A stretch of 64,000 bases of DNA from Pseudomonas sp. Irchel s3h17 (GTDB taxonomy: Bacteria; Pseudomonadota; Gammaproteobacteria; Pseudomonadales; Pseudomonadaceae): positions 222,794 through 286,793 of the forward strand of contig NZ_FYDL01000005.1 of the NCBI RefSeq assembly GCF_900187505.1, in the 5' to 3' direction. This document shows, piece after piece, positions 8,641 through 17,270 of this stretch (its first letter is position 1; each line of letters begins with the position of its first letter). The notes below the pieces were generated by a model. That model saw only the letters and a list, made by a program, of their open reading frames with translations, was not told where the DNA came from and ran no database searches. Position numbers and translations under genes: made by a program.

Positions 8641-9114
8641 ATGAACGCGATTTTTCCTGCTGGTCTGGTGTTGGCTTGTCTGTTGAGTGTCTTGAGCCCG
8701 GATGAGGCGCTGGCGGCATCCGCTGAGCAAAGTACAGTGAGCACTGCTGCAACGACAGTTGAGCCGGTGAACCAGGCGCATGCGGCGAAGAAACCGGCGC
8801 CGCAAAAAGAGCGCCCGCCTATTGCCTCCAAATCCAGGGCCGCCAGTGAGGTGGTCAGGACCACTGAGCTGCCATCGACCAATGTGGATTTGAGTCTGCC
8901 ATCCGATATGGTCAGGCAATTGCAGCCGATTGGCAGCCTGCCCCTGGTCAGGCGAGCCCCCTTGCTGCCGCCGCTGTTTGGTGAAAAACCCAAGGAAGAA
9001 AGCAAATTTCAGCTCAATGGCCGGCTGATTACCAACGAACTGCAATTGCAGATGCGCAATGAGGATCGGCGGGAAGTCGAGGGCGCGGCGCTGGAATTTC
9101 AGTTCAATCAGTGA
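8641..9114 (+). CDS. Secreted hypothetical protein
   Basis: A 157-residue protein of unknown function. It has a signal peptide (MNAIFPAGLVLACLLSVLSP...ALAAS), a low-complexity Ala/Thr/Pro/Lys region (about 25-75), and a more ordered C-terminal part (ESKFQLNGRLITNELQLQMRN). No known domain was recognised. The sequence is probably periplasmic or envelope-exposed. No strong ribosome site is visible, so the start is uncertain. Confidence 0.65.
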   Translation: MNAIFPAGLVLACLLSVLSPDEALAASAEQSTVSTAATTVEPVNQAHAAKKPAPQKERPPIASKSRAASEVVRTTELPSTNVDLSLPSDMVRQLQPIGSLPLVRRAPLLPPLFGEKPKEESKFQLNGRLITNELQLQMRNEDRREVEGAALEFQFNQ

Positions 9115-9271
9115 GCGGTGTGACCCAACGCCCCGACGCTTTGTCGCACGACTGACCGGTCACGCGCATTTGCGTGAAAAACCGCGATCGAGCCAATTTC
9201 AAACGACTGTTTTAGCGGTTACTCTAGCCCATGTCATTCAACACATTAGCCGTCGCGAGGAACTTGACGTC

Positions 9272-9526
9272 ATGAAATGCCGAGAAGGCTGTGGCGCCTG
9301 TTGCATTGCCCCTTCCATCAGCACCCCGATTCCCGGCATGCCAAATGGCAAGGCTGCAGGAGAACGTTGCGTGCAACTGTCTGTCGATAATCTGTGCAGC
9401 ATTTTCGGCCAGCCCGAACGACCCGCAGTGTGCGGTTCGTTTCAGGCGGATGTCGAAGTCTGTGGTACCAGCAGTGAAGAGGCGATCAGGTTGCTCGGTT
9501 GGTGGGAGCAAATGACCGCGGCGTAG
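9272..9526 (+). CDS. YkgJ-family cysteine cluster protein
   Basis: An 84-residue protein with the YkgJ Cys pattern: CREGCGACC at the N-terminus, then CVQL, CSIF, CGSF and one further Cys. The family is thought to bind zinc or an Fe-S cluster; its function is unsettled. The ATG at 9272 is chosen because the family begins MKCREGCGACC; the reading frame is open further upstream without homology. Confidence 0.88.
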   Translation: MKCREGCGACCIAPSISTPIPGMPNGKAAGERCVQLSVDNLCSIFGQPERPAVCGSFQADVEVCGTSSEEAIRLLGWWEQMTAA

Positions 9527-9567
9527 TGTGTTCAACGAACGGACTTTCAACAATAAGGAATAAGACT

Positions 9568-10173
9568 ATGGGTTCGCTGCATCGTATCGCTGTGTTGTGT
9601 GGTTTGACCGCCGTACTGGCCTCGACCGCCGCTCAGGCTGAAAGCTGGACGGTCGCCAAGAATGAAGACGGTATCAAGATCTCCCTGAGTGAAATGCCCG
9701 GCTCCGACTACAAGTCCTATCAGGGCGTCACCCTGATGAAGACCACCGTCGCCAAGCTGCGCGCGCTGCAGGATGACGTGTCAGGCGCCTGTGCCTGGAT
9801 TCATGAATGCAAGACCCAGAAACTGCTCAAGCATGAAGGCGATCAGAGCTGGACCTACACCCAGTTCAATACACCTTGGCCGGTCACCCCGCGTGACTCG
9901 GTACTGCAGGTCACTACCGTCGAGAGCGCCGATGGCAGCCTGACCCGTAACCTCGAAGGTATGCCGAAGTACATTGCGCAAGAAAAAGGCTTTGTCCGGG
10001 TCGCGCAGGTCAAGGGGTTCTGGAAGTTTGTCCCGAAAGGCGACCAAGTCGAAGTGACCTATCAGGTGCATACCGAGCCGGGTGGCAGCGTGCCGGCGAT
10101 GGTGGCCAACAAGTTTGTGGTCGATGCACCGTTCAATACCTTGAAGTCCCTGAAAGAGCGCGCCGAGAAGTGA
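9568..10173 (+). CDS. START domain-containing periplasmic protein
   Basis: A 201-residue protein with a signal peptide (LHRIAVLCGLTAVLASTAAQAES) followed by a START/SRPBCC-like lipid-binding fold. Recognisable blocks are GIKISLSEMPGSDYKSYQGVT, CAWIHECKTQKLLK, SWTYTQFNTPWPVTPRDSVLQ and the closing FVVDAPFNTLKSLKERAEK. The ATG at 9568 follows AAGGAATAAG. It probably binds a hydrophobic ligand in the periplasm; the ligand is unknown. Confidence 0.88.
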   Translation: MGSLHRIAVLCGLTAVLASTAAQAESWTVAKNEDGIKISLSEMPGSDYKSYQGVTLMKTTVAKLRALQDDVSGACAWIHECKTQKLLKHEGDQSWTYTQFNTPWPVTPRDSVLQVTTVESADGSLTRNLEGMPKYIAQEKGFVRVAQVKGFWKFVPKGDQVEVTYQVHTEPGGSVPAMVANKFVVDAPFNTLKSLKERAEK

Positions 10174-10363
10174 GGACTGGGTGTAGGCGCGAGCGCTTGC
10201 GATGGACGTCAACGATAACGCGTACTGTCTGAATAAACGCGTCGCTATTGGGTACATCGCGAGCACCCGCGCTCCTACAGCCATCGACAGTGGGAACGAT
10301 TACCGGCAATTCGGTGTCGAGATGGTAGTAAGCCCATATGAGGGGTTTATCGAGGAGGTACCG

Positions 10364-10600
10364 ATGCAAAAGTGGGCAATCACCTTTGTTGATAATCATG
10401 GTGTGCAAACTGTCGAGCATTTTGACTGTGAGCAAAAGCCTGATATGGAAAAGGCGGCGCAATTGATCCGCACCAGATTCCTCCCGGTCCCGGCCGAACT
10501 GGACCTCAATGATCTGGAGGGGCGTATCGAGGATCCCACGCTCAAAAGCCTGAAAGAGCAGAACAGCATCCAAATCCTCAGCATCTCCCTGATTTCTTGA
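10364..10600 (+). CDS. Small hypothetical protein
   Basis: A 78-residue cytosolic-looking protein of unknown function (starts MQKWAITFVDNHGVQTVEHF). The ATG at 10364 has an excellent GGAGG seven bases upstream. The open frame extends to 10202 but without a ribosome site, so the shorter form is preferred. No domain recognised. Confidence 0.7.
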   Translation: MQKWAITFVDNHGVQTVEHFDCEQKPDMEKAAQLIRTRFLPVPAELDLNDLEGRIEDPTLKSLKEQNSIQILSISLIS

Positions 10601-10803
10601 ACCCTTCCCGCAACCAGGCCTTGGCAGGCGCTCTGACTTGAGGCTACTCTGCAATCGAGATCAGCGAATGGATCGCTAAGGTCTGGTCTTGTCAGCTACA
10701 TGCTTGTTTCCCGGCGGCATTTTCTATGCCGTATCGCTCTCACCATTCGGTTGCGGGCGCAGGGAGTACGGAAAGTCTATCCATGGTTTAAGGAGGACGT
10801 TTC

Positions 10804-11145
10804 ATGAGCACAGCCTATCAAGAAGACATCAGCAGCAGCGTGCTGCGCCGCATGAAAGAAGGCGGTTTTGATTTTTCCCGGTTCCATCCCATCGAGTTCT
10901 ACGCCATTTTCCCGGACGAGGAGCGGGCACGCAGGGCGGCAGGACATTTTCGCGGTGAATCCTTGAATGCACAGATCAGTGTGCGCGACGACGGCGCCTG
11001 GCATCTGGAGCTGAGCAAGGTGATGTACGCCACCTATGGCGGCATCGGTGATTTCGAACAGGACTTCGAGGCGGTGGTCGGGCCATTGGGCGGCATTATC
11101 GAGGGTTGGGGCGTCAAGCAGGAGGTACGAGGGCTACTCGCATAA
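10804..11145 (+). CDS. RraB-family ribonuclease E inhibitor
   Basis: A 113-residue protein with the RraB (DUF695-like) fold. Characteristic segments are HPIEFYAIFPDEERARRAAGHFR and the C-terminal MYATYGGIGDFEQDFEAVVGPLGGIIEGWG. In E. coli RraB binds RNase E and modulates the degradosome. GGAGG lies about nine bases before the ATG. A terminator follows at 11173-11199. Confidence 0.9.
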   Translation: MSTAYQEDISSSVLRRMKEGGFDFSRFHPIEFYAIFPDEERARRAAGHFRGESLNAQISVRDDGAWHLELSKVMYATYGGIGDFEQDFEAVVGPLGGIIEGWGVKQEVRGLLA

Positions 11146-11172
11146 CACTATGAACAGCGACAACACTCAGCG

Positions 11173-11199
11173 ACGGCTGACCTCAGGGTCGGCCGTTTT
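11173..11199. terminator. Rho-independent terminator between convergent genes
   Basis: ACGGCTGACC and GGTCGGCCGT form a 10-bp stem with one G-U pair and a four-base loop, then TTTTC. It serves RraB and may also serve the convergent cytochrome gene. Confidence 0.8.
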
Positions 11200-11208
11200 C
11201 ATTTGCCA

Positions 11209-12015
11209 TTACGGTTTTACCTTTCGTCCCGCCATATGCTTCAGATAGTCCACCAGCATCGTCAGCTCCTCATCGGTCAACACGCTGGCCGAAAACCCCG
11301 GCATTTTCGCCTGTGGCCATTGACGCAGGCTTTGCGGGTCGCGGATATAGCGCTTGAGGAAGTCCGTGCCAAAGTACTCGGTCGGGCTGTAGGGAATGTT
11401 CAGGTCCGGGCCGAACTGCGCATCACCGGCACCATTGAGGCGATGGCAGGCCAGGCAGTTCTTCTGGAACAGCGCGAAGCCCCGGTTCACCGGGTCACTG
11501 GTAGCCAGCGCGGGATCCGGCAGCAGGGCAGGGAAGCGTTGTGCGACCGGCGCCAGGCGCTGGATGCGAGCCACCTGGAAAGGCCACTGCTCGGGGCTGA
11601 TACGCCCGGCCTCAGGGTCGGTCCACACCAGGTAGAACGGACCGGCGCCCGGTTTGCCCTCCGACAATGCCGGCCACGGCTCGGCCGGGTCTTCGATCGC
11701 CAGCCACGCCCGCGAGCCGGTGGTGCCGAGCAGGGGTGCTGCCGACAATTCGGCGGCGAACCCGTCCAGGGCCACCGCCTGCACATGGTCGTTGGCCTGT
11801 ACGCCGGTCAACAACGCCGCCAACGGCACCGCGCGATAACTCATGGTGCGCTTGTAGGAGACGTCGTCAGCGATGGTGATGGTTTGCACCCGAGGATGCT
11901 TGAGCAGTTCCTCGGTTTTCCAGGTACGACTGCCGGTGCCCAGGTCGAGCACCAGTTGCGCGGCATACAAGGGCGTGCTGAGCAGCAAGGCCCCAAGCAA
12001 AAGAAGCGCTCTCAA
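11209..12015 (-). CDS. Cytochrome c protein with an N-terminal SUOX-like domain
   Basis: About 268 residues if translated from the TTG at 12015, which directly starts a good signal peptide (RALLLLGALLLSTPLYAAQ). The frame is open to 12111, but the extra part looks non-native. The first half (LVLDLGTGSRTWKTEELLKHP...SYRAVPLAALL) resembles the sulfite-oxidase/molybdopterin-binding fold but has no cofactor cysteine. The second half is a monohaem cytochrome c: CLACH haem site, axial Met in KMPGFS. It is probably a periplasmic electron carrier; the partner is unknown. Confidence 0.82.
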   Translation of the reverse strand: MRALLLLGALLLSTPLYAAQLVLDLGTGSRTWKTEELLKHPRVQTITIADDVSYKRTMSYRAVPLAALLTGVQANDHVQAVALDGFAAELSAAPLLGTTGSRAWLAIEDPAEPWPALSEGKPGAGPFYLVWTDPEAGRISPEQWPFQVARIQRLAPVAQRFPALLPDPALATSDPVNRGFALFQKNCLACHRLNGAGDAQFGPDLNIPYSPTEYFGTDFLKRYIRDPQSLRQWPQAKMPGFSASVLTDEELTMLVDYLKHMAGRKVKP

Positions 12016-12125
12016 GTGATCGCCATCCGGTTGTGGTCGTGTCACCAAGGTTGGCACACGCACACGGAGCCGGAAAGCGAGCACTTCGGTTTTTTCAGAA
12101 AGGTACCGCAAACAATCCTGCCCGA

Positions 12126-12221
12126 TTATCCGATGACCTTGGTCAGGTTCGGCAAAATGAGGAGCAGCGTGGTGGCGAATAGAATGAGCCCGGCTTGACG
12201 CACTTTCGATTGTTTGAACAT
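12126..12221 (-). CDS. 31-residue single-span membrane peptide
   Basis: A short ORF with a clear ribosome site (AAGGCGG, about six bases before the ATG). It encodes MFKQSKVRQAGLILFATTLL continuing LILPNLTKVIG: a basic N-terminus followed by one hydrophobic helix. Size and layout are those of small membrane proteins. It is upstream of, and in the same direction as, the cytochrome gene, so the two may be co-transcribed. Function unknown. Confidence 0.6.
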   Translation of the reverse strand: MFKQSKVRQAGLILFATTLLLILPNLTKVIG

Positions 12222-12625
12222 GGCTGACCGCCTTTTTTTGTTATTTCCTGAGCGTCGAATGCTTGCCTGCATTTCTCCATGACGGCAAAGCGCTGTAATT
12301 CCCTTCTCATCACGGGTGCCTCGGCAAAACCCGACGACAACCTCGTACGTTTCACCTTAGGGGCCCCGCCGGCTGTGGTTTAGATCCATTTCGTATCAAG
12401 CAAGCGCAAATTGCTACTAAAAAAGCATGAGGCCTATTGCCAGCTGCTTTGCCGCCCTTTTGCTAGACAGTTCGCTGACCTGAAACGGTTAATCCGATAG
12501 CAGACTACCGTCCGTCTGAGCGTGACCGTCAAGGCCGTTGAGCGCTTCGGTCATTGAATCCGCCGCTGCTGGGCCTAAGGTGAGGACTCGCTGATCTTTC
12601 ACCTGCCCGGCAGTATGAGGATGTC
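12222..12625. other. Intergenic region upstream of the thiolase gene
   Basis: About 400 bp between the divergent small membrane peptide and the thiolase gene. No RNA gene or recognisable repeat was found. An ORF on the minus strand at 12143-12355 overlaps the 31-residue peptide in another frame and looks spurious. Confidence 0.5.
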
Positions 12626-13831
12626 ATGACCCAAGCTTTGATTTTCGATGCAATACGCACGCCCCGTGGCCGTGGCAAGGCGGATGGCGCCCTGCACGGT
12701 GTCAAGCCGGTGAATCTGGTGGCCGGTCTGCTGGTGGCCCTGCAGCAGCGTACGCAGCTCGACACCAGCCAGGTCGATGACATCGTACTGGGCTGTGTCA
12801 CGCCGGTGGGCGACCAGGGTGCCGACATCGCCAAGACCGCGGCGCTGGTAGCGGACTGGGATGTCAGCGTCGCCGGGGTACAGATCAACCGGTTCTGCGC
12901 ATCGGGCCTCGAGGCGGTGAACCTCGGCGCGATGAAAGTGCGCTCCGGCTTCGAGGACCTGGTGGTGGTCGGTGGCGTCGAATCCATGTCCCGCGTGCCG
13001 ATGGGCAGTGATGGCGGTGCCTGGGCGTTGGACCCGCAGACCAACCTGCACACCCATTTCACCCCGCAAGGCGTGGGCGCCGACCTGATCGCCACGCTCG
13101 AGGGCTTCAGCCGGCATGACGTCGACACCTTTGCCCTGCATTCCCAGCAGAAGGCTGCACGGGCGCGGGCAGACGGCTCGTTCAGCAAGTCCCTGGTGCC
13201 CGTACAGGATCAGAATGGCATTGTCCTGCTCGATCATGACGAGTTCATCCGCGCCGACTCGACCCTCGAAGGCCTGGGCAAACTCAAGCCGAGTTTCGAG
13301 ATGATCGGGCAGATGGGCTTCGACGCCACGGCGTTGCGGGTCTACAGCCACGTGGAGCGCATCCATCACGTGCATACACCGGGCAACAGTTCCGGGATTG
13401 TCGACGGTGCGGCACTGATGCTGATCGGCTCCGAAGCCTGTGGCCGGACGCTGGGGCTGCAGCCGCGGGCACGAATCGTCGCCACGGCCGTCACCAGCAC
13501 CGACCCGACCATCATGCTCACCGGCCCCGCGCCGGCCACCCGCAAGGCGTTGGCCAAGGCCGGGCTGCGGGTCGAGGACATCGACCTGTTCGAGGTCAAT
13601 GAAGCCTTCGCCTCGGTGGTGCTCAAGTTCATCAAGGACATGGCCATCGATCCGGCCAGGGTCAACGTCAACGGCGGCTCTATCGCCATGGGCCACCCGT
13701 TGGGCGCCACCGGCTGCGCGATTCTCGGCACTTTGCTCGATGAGCTGGAAGTGCGTCAGCTGCGCTACGGCCTGGCAACTCTCTGTGTGGGCGGCGGCAT
13801 GGGCATTGCCACCATCATCGAACGCTACTGA
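12626..13831 (+). CDS. Acetyl-CoA C-acyltransferase (thiolase)
   Basis: A 401-residue thiolase that cleaves 3-ketoacyl-CoA with CoA, or condenses acetyl-CoA in reverse. The nucleophilic Cys is in [13 protein letters not shown] (about residue 91). The catalytic His is in [15 protein letters not shown], and the second catalytic Cys is in [10 protein letters not shown] near the end. The ATG follows GAGGATGTC. The gene is 25 bp ahead of a multifunctional hydratase/dehydrogenase gene, so the pair forms a beta-oxidation operon like FadA/FadB. Confidence 0.96.
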   Translation: MTQALIFDAIRTPRGRGKADGALHGVKPVNLVAGLLVALQQRTQLDTSQVDDIVLGCVTPVGDQGADIAKTAALVADWDVSVAGVQINRFCASGLEAVNLGAMKVRSGFEDLVVVGGVESMSRVPMGSDGGAWALDPQTNLHTHFTPQGVGADLIATLEGFSRHDVDTFALHSQQKAARARADGSFSKSLVPVQDQNGIVLLDHDEFIRADSTLEGLGKLKPSFEMIGQMGFDATALRVYSHVERIHHVHTPGNSSGIVDGAALMLIGSEACGRTLGLQPRARIVATAVTSTDPTIMLTGPAPATRKALAKAGLRVEDIDLFEVNEAFASVVLKFIKDMAIDPARVNVNGGSIAMGHPLGATGCAILGTLLDELEVRQLRYGLATLCVGGGMGIATIIERY

Positions 13832-13858
13832 GCCCCCCGACTTCAAGGAAACCTGTTG

Positions 13859-16003
13859 ATGACTGATGCCATTCGTTACGAAAAGGGGTCGGACCGGATT
13901 GTGGTCCTGACCATCGACATGCCGGGCCAGAGCGCCAACACCATGAACGCGGTGTACCGCGAGGCCATGGCCGACTGCGTCCAGCGTTTGCTGGCCGACA
14001 AGGATTCCATCGCCGGGGTGATCATCACCTCCGGGAAAAAAACCTTCTTTGCCGGCGGCGATCTCAACGAACTGATCAAGGTTGGCAAGCCTGAAGCCAA
14101 GGCCTTCTACGACAGTGTGTTGCAGCTTAAAGGCCAGCTGCGCGCCCTGGAAACCCTTGGCAAGCCGCTGGTAGCCGCGATCAATGGTGCAGCGCTGGGG
14201 GGTGGCTGGGAGATCTGCCTGGCCTGCCATCACCGTGTGGCCCTGGACCACGGCTCGGTGCAGATCGGGTTGCCGGAAGTGACCCTCGGCCTGCTGCCGG
14301 GCGGTGGCGGGGTGGTGCGCATGGTGCGCATGCTGGGCCTGGAAAAGGCGCTGCCTTACCTGCTCGAAGGCAAGAAAGTCCGCCCGTCGCAAGCCCTGCA
14401 AGCCGGGTTGATCGACGAACTGGCGGCGGATCACGCTGAATTGCTGGCCAAGTCCCGGGCCTGGATTCTCGCCAACCCGGCGGCAGTGCAGCGTTGGGAT
14501 GTGAAGGGCTACCAGATCCCGGGCGGTACGCCATCGCACCCTAAAGTCGCGCAAATGCTGGCCATCGCACCGTCGATCCTGCGCAGCAAGACCCAGGGTT
14601 GCATGCCGGCGCCTGAGAAAATCCTCTGTGCGGCAGTCGAGGGCGCCCAGGTTGATTTCGACACCGCGCAGTTGATCGAAGCCCGTTATTTCACCGAACT
14701 GACCACCGGCCAGGTGGCGAAAAACATGATCGGCACCTTCTGGTTCCAGCTCAACGAAATCAACGCCGGTGGTTCGCGCCCCGCAGGGTTTGCACCGCAC
14801 GTGACGAAAAAGCTCGGGGTGCTGGGGGCCGGCATGATGGGCGCCGGGATTGCCTATGTCAGCGCGGTGGCCGGGATAGATGTGGTGCTCAAGGACATCA
14901 GCCTGGCGGCTGCCGAGAAGGGCAAGGCCCATTCGGCAGCGTTGCTGGACAAAAAAGTTGCCCGTGGCCAACTGAGCGCCGAGCAACGAGACGCCACCCT
15001 GGCGCGGATCCAGACCACCGGGCAGGATGCCGACCTGGCCGGTTGCGACCTGGTCATCGAAGCGGTGTTCGAAGACCGTGAACTCAAGGCCCGCGTGTCG
15101 TCGGCCGCACACAGCGTCGTCGGTACGGACGCGGTGATTGCCTCGAACACCTCGACCTTGCCCATCAGCGGCCTGGCGACCGCGGTCCCGGACCAGTCGA
15201 AATTCATCGGCCTGCACTTCTTCAGTCCGGTGGAAAAAATGCCCCTGGTGGAGATCATCAAGGGTGCCAATACCAGCGACGAAACCCTGGCCCGTGGTTT
15301 CGATTTCGTCCTGCAAATCAAGAAAACCCCGATTGTGGTCAACGACAGCCGGGGTTTCTTCACTTCGCGGGTGTTCGGCACGTTTACCAACGAAGGGATC
15401 GCCATGCTCGGCGAGGGCATAGCGGCGCCGATGATTGAAACCGAAGCGCGCAAGGCCGGGATGCCCATTGGTCCATTGGCGATTTCCGACGAAGTTTCCC
15501 TCAGCCTGATGAGCCACATTCGGCAGCAGACCGCCAAGGACCTGCAAGCCGAAGGCAAACCGCTGACCGAACATCCGGCGTTTGCCGTGATCGATCTGCT
15601 GCTCAACGAGTACAAGCGTCCGGGCAAGGCGGCGGGTGGCGGTTTCTACGAGTACCCGGCGGGTGCCCAGAAGCATTTGTGGCCGGGACTCAAAACGCGT
15701 TTCGAGCAGGCTGACGGGCAGATTTCGCCACAGGACGTGCGTGATCGCCTACTGTTCGTGCAGGCCATCGAAACCGTGCGCTGCGTGGAGGAGGGCGTGC
15801 TGCTGTCGACCGCCGACGCCAACATCGGCTCGATCTTCGGCATCGGCTTCGCCGCGTGGACGGGGGGCGCGTTGCAGTTCATCAACCAGTACGGCGTGCA
15901 AGACTTCGTCGCCCGTGCCCGGTATCTGGCACAACAATATGGCGAGCGCTTCACACCGCCGGCCCTGTTGCTGGAAAAAGCGGCCAGCGGCGAACGGTTC
16001 TGA
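13859..16003 (+). CDS. Multifunctional enoyl-CoA hydratase / 3-hydroxyacyl-CoA dehydrogenase
   Basis: A 714-residue FadB/FadJ-type beta-oxidation enzyme. The N-terminal hydratase domain (about 1-190) has the oxyanion segment KTFFAGGDL and the two catalytic glutamates in NGAALGGGWEICLA and LPEVTLGLLPGGGG. The dehydrogenase domain (about 315-700) has the NAD motif LGVLGAGMMGAGIAYV and the catalytic His in GLHFFSPVEKMPLVEII. The ATG at 13859 is preferred over the TTG directly before it. It is the second gene of an operon with the thiolase at 12626. Confidence 0.96.
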   Translation: MTDAIRYEKGSDRIVVLTIDMPGQSANTMNAVYREAMADCVQRLLADKDSIAGVIITSGKKTFFAGGDLNELIKVGKPEAKAFYDSVLQLKGQLRALETLGKPLVAAINGAALGGGWEICLACHHRVALDHGSVQIGLPEVTLGLLPGGGGVVRMVRMLGLEKALPYLLEGKKVRPSQALQAGLIDELAADHAELLAKSRAWILANPAAVQRWDVKGYQIPGGTPSHPKVAQMLAIAPSILRSKTQGCMPAPEKILCAAVEGAQVDFDTAQLIEARYFTELTTGQVAKNMIGTFWFQLNEINAGGSRPAGFAPHVTKKLGVLGAGMMGAGIAYVSAVAGIDVVLKDISLAAAEKGKAHSAALLDKKVARGQLSAEQRDATLARIQTTGQDADLAGCDLVIEAVFEDRELKARVSSAAHSVVGTDAVIASNTSTLPISGLATAVPDQSKFIGLHFFSPVEKMPLVEIIKGANTSDETLARGFDFVLQIKKTPIVVNDSRGFFTSRVFGTFTNEGIAMLGEGIAAPMIETEARKAGMPIGPLAISDEVSLSLMSHIRQQTAKDLQAEGKPLTEHPAFAVIDLLLNEYKRPGKAAGGGFYEYPAGAQKHLWPGLKTRFEQADGQISPQDVRDRLLFVQAIETVRCVEEGVLLSTADANIGSIFGIGFAAWTGGALQFINQYGVQDFVARARYLAQQYGERFTPPALLLEKAASGERF

Positions 16004-16098
16004 CCGGTTAGCGGCATGCGCCGGGCTTGCCTTGACCCCGGGTTTCAAGGCAGGCTCTGGTGTGTGCGCTATTGCCTTTATCGTGTCAGGTACTTTCT

Positions 16099-16827
16099 AT
16101 GTCGTTACGCATCTGCATTCTGGAAACCGACATCCTGCGTCCGGAACTGGTCGATCAATATCAGGGTTACGGGCAGATGTTCCAGCGTCTGTTTTCGCAG
16201 CAACCCATCGCTGCCGAGTTCACGGTCTACAACGTGATGCAGGGCCAGTACCCAAGCGACGAGCTGAGTTTCGACGCTTATCTGGTCACCGGCAGCAAGG
16301 CCGATTCGTTCGGCACCGATCCCTGGATCCAGACCCTCAAGACTTACCTGCTGGCGCGCTATGAGCGCGGCGACAAACTGCTGGGCGTGTGCTTCGGCCA
16401 TCAACTGCTGGCCCTGTTGCTGGGCGGCAAGAGTGAGCGGGCAACCCAGGGCTGGGGGGTTGGCACCCACAATTACAAACTGGCGGCCAAGGCGCCCTGG
16501 ATGAACCCGGTGAGAGAAGAGCTGACGCTGTTGATCAGCCACCAGGACCAGGTCACCGCGCTACCGGAAAACGCTACGGTGATCGCCTCCAGCGATTTCT
16601 GCCCGTACGCGGCGTACCACATCAACGACCAGGTGCTGTGCTTCCAGGGGCATCCGGAGTTCATTCATGACTACTCCCGGGCGTTGCTGGACATCCGCCA
16701 GCAGAACCTTGGCGAGCAGATCTACCAGCAGGGCGTGGCCAGCCTGGTCCATGACCACCACGGCGCGACCGTCGCCGAATGGATGATGCGCTTTGTCGCA
16801 CACAAGCCCGACGCCGCCGCTTCCTGA
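16099..16827 (+). CDS. Class I glutamine amidotransferase domain protein
   Basis: A 242-residue stand-alone class I (triad) amidotransferase. The nucleophile is Cys98 in LLGVCFGHQLLALLLGG; the His/Glu pair is in CFQGHPEFIHDYS (about residues 191-196). Such proteins resemble the glutaminase half of GMP synthase, but many, such as PuuD relatives, hydrolyse other gamma-glutamyl compounds. No synthetase partner is adjacent, so the substrate is unknown. The start is the ATG at 16099; an upstream extension in frame has no homology. Confidence 0.9.
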   Translation: MSLRICILETDILRPELVDQYQGYGQMFQRLFSQQPIAAEFTVYNVMQGQYPSDELSFDAYLVTGSKADSFGTDPWIQTLKTYLLARYERGDKLLGVCFGHQLLALLLGGKSERATQGWGVGTHNYKLAAKAPWMNPVREELTLLISHQDQVTALPENATVIASSDFCPYAAYHINDQVLCFQGHPEFIHDYSRALLDIRQQNLGEQIYQQGVASLVHDHHGATVAEWMMRFVAHKPDAAAS

Positions 16828-16836
16828 GGTATCAAC

Positions 16837-16860
16837 CCCTCGCGGGCCTGCCCGCGAGGG
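16837..16860. repeat. REP-like hairpin
   Basis: CCCTCGCGGG-CCTG-CCCGCGAGGG, a perfect 10-bp stem ten bases after the amidotransferase stop. There is no U run, so it is more a REP-type hairpin than a classical terminator, although it may stabilise the 3' end. Confidence 0.75.
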
Positions 16861-16869
16861 AGTTCTACG

Positions 16870-17270
16870 GCCTGAATCTGAACCTGTGCTGAACACCAAC
16901 GATATTGATACCCGGGGTGTTTATCCAGGTTTGCTCTTGGTGTACCTGCGGCGTAAGCTGCGCGCGTTTTCATCCTGTTCGGAGGCCCACAATGGCCACG
17001 TGTTCCAGTGACAGTTGTCGGCCGGTTTCGATAGCCGGCCACTCCCCGGCAAGATAACGCGCAACGTTCTGTGCCGTTGTCTCGCCACCCAAGCGAGCAG
17101 CGGCATCCCGCTCACGGCCTATGCCGGCCGTCCCCGATGCCCCTCTCATCGACAGTCTTTATTGTCGACACGCCAGTTGTTCATGACCGTTCCCCACACT
17201 GCGGATGGAACCGTCGTGGGCGCTCAGCGTCCGCTCCCGGGCATGACGCGAAACGAGAAGGGAATACCCC
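16870..17270 (+). promoter_or_regulatory. Long structured leader of mgtC
   Basis: About 400 bp of gene-free sequence ahead of mgtC. Visible elements: a 21-codon ORF with a strong ribosome site (16992), a GGCCGG/CCGGCC hairpin within it, a second short frame at 17121 that begins MPAVPDAPL with a weak ribosome site, and a TCGACA/TGTCGA hairpin at about 17149-17168. It is consistent with an attenuator-like leader but unproven. No known riboswitch class was recognised. Confidence 0.4.
16992..17057 (+). CDS. Possible leader peptide upstream of mgtC
   Basis: A 21-codon ORF (MATCSSDSCRPVSIAGHSPA, then R and stop) with a strong ribosome site, GGAGG, six bases before the ATG. It ends 213 bp before mgtC. 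The GGCCGG...CCGGCC hairpin at about 17019-17041 is inside the ORF, so translation would control folding. In Salmonella the mgtC leader contains regulatory short ORFs; whether this one works the same way is inference. Confidence 0.4.
   Translation: MATCSSDSCRPVSIAGHSPAR

Noticed and set aside
12143..12355. A 70-codon minus-strand frame
   Set aside because: Overlaps the 31-residue peptide, lacks a ribosome site and has no domain.
12599..15676. A 1025-residue open frame on the minus strand
   Set aside because: It lies antisense to the thiolase and multifunctional beta-oxidation genes, which match known families. GC-rich codon use produces long antisense frames; the translation is low-complexity and resembles nothing.
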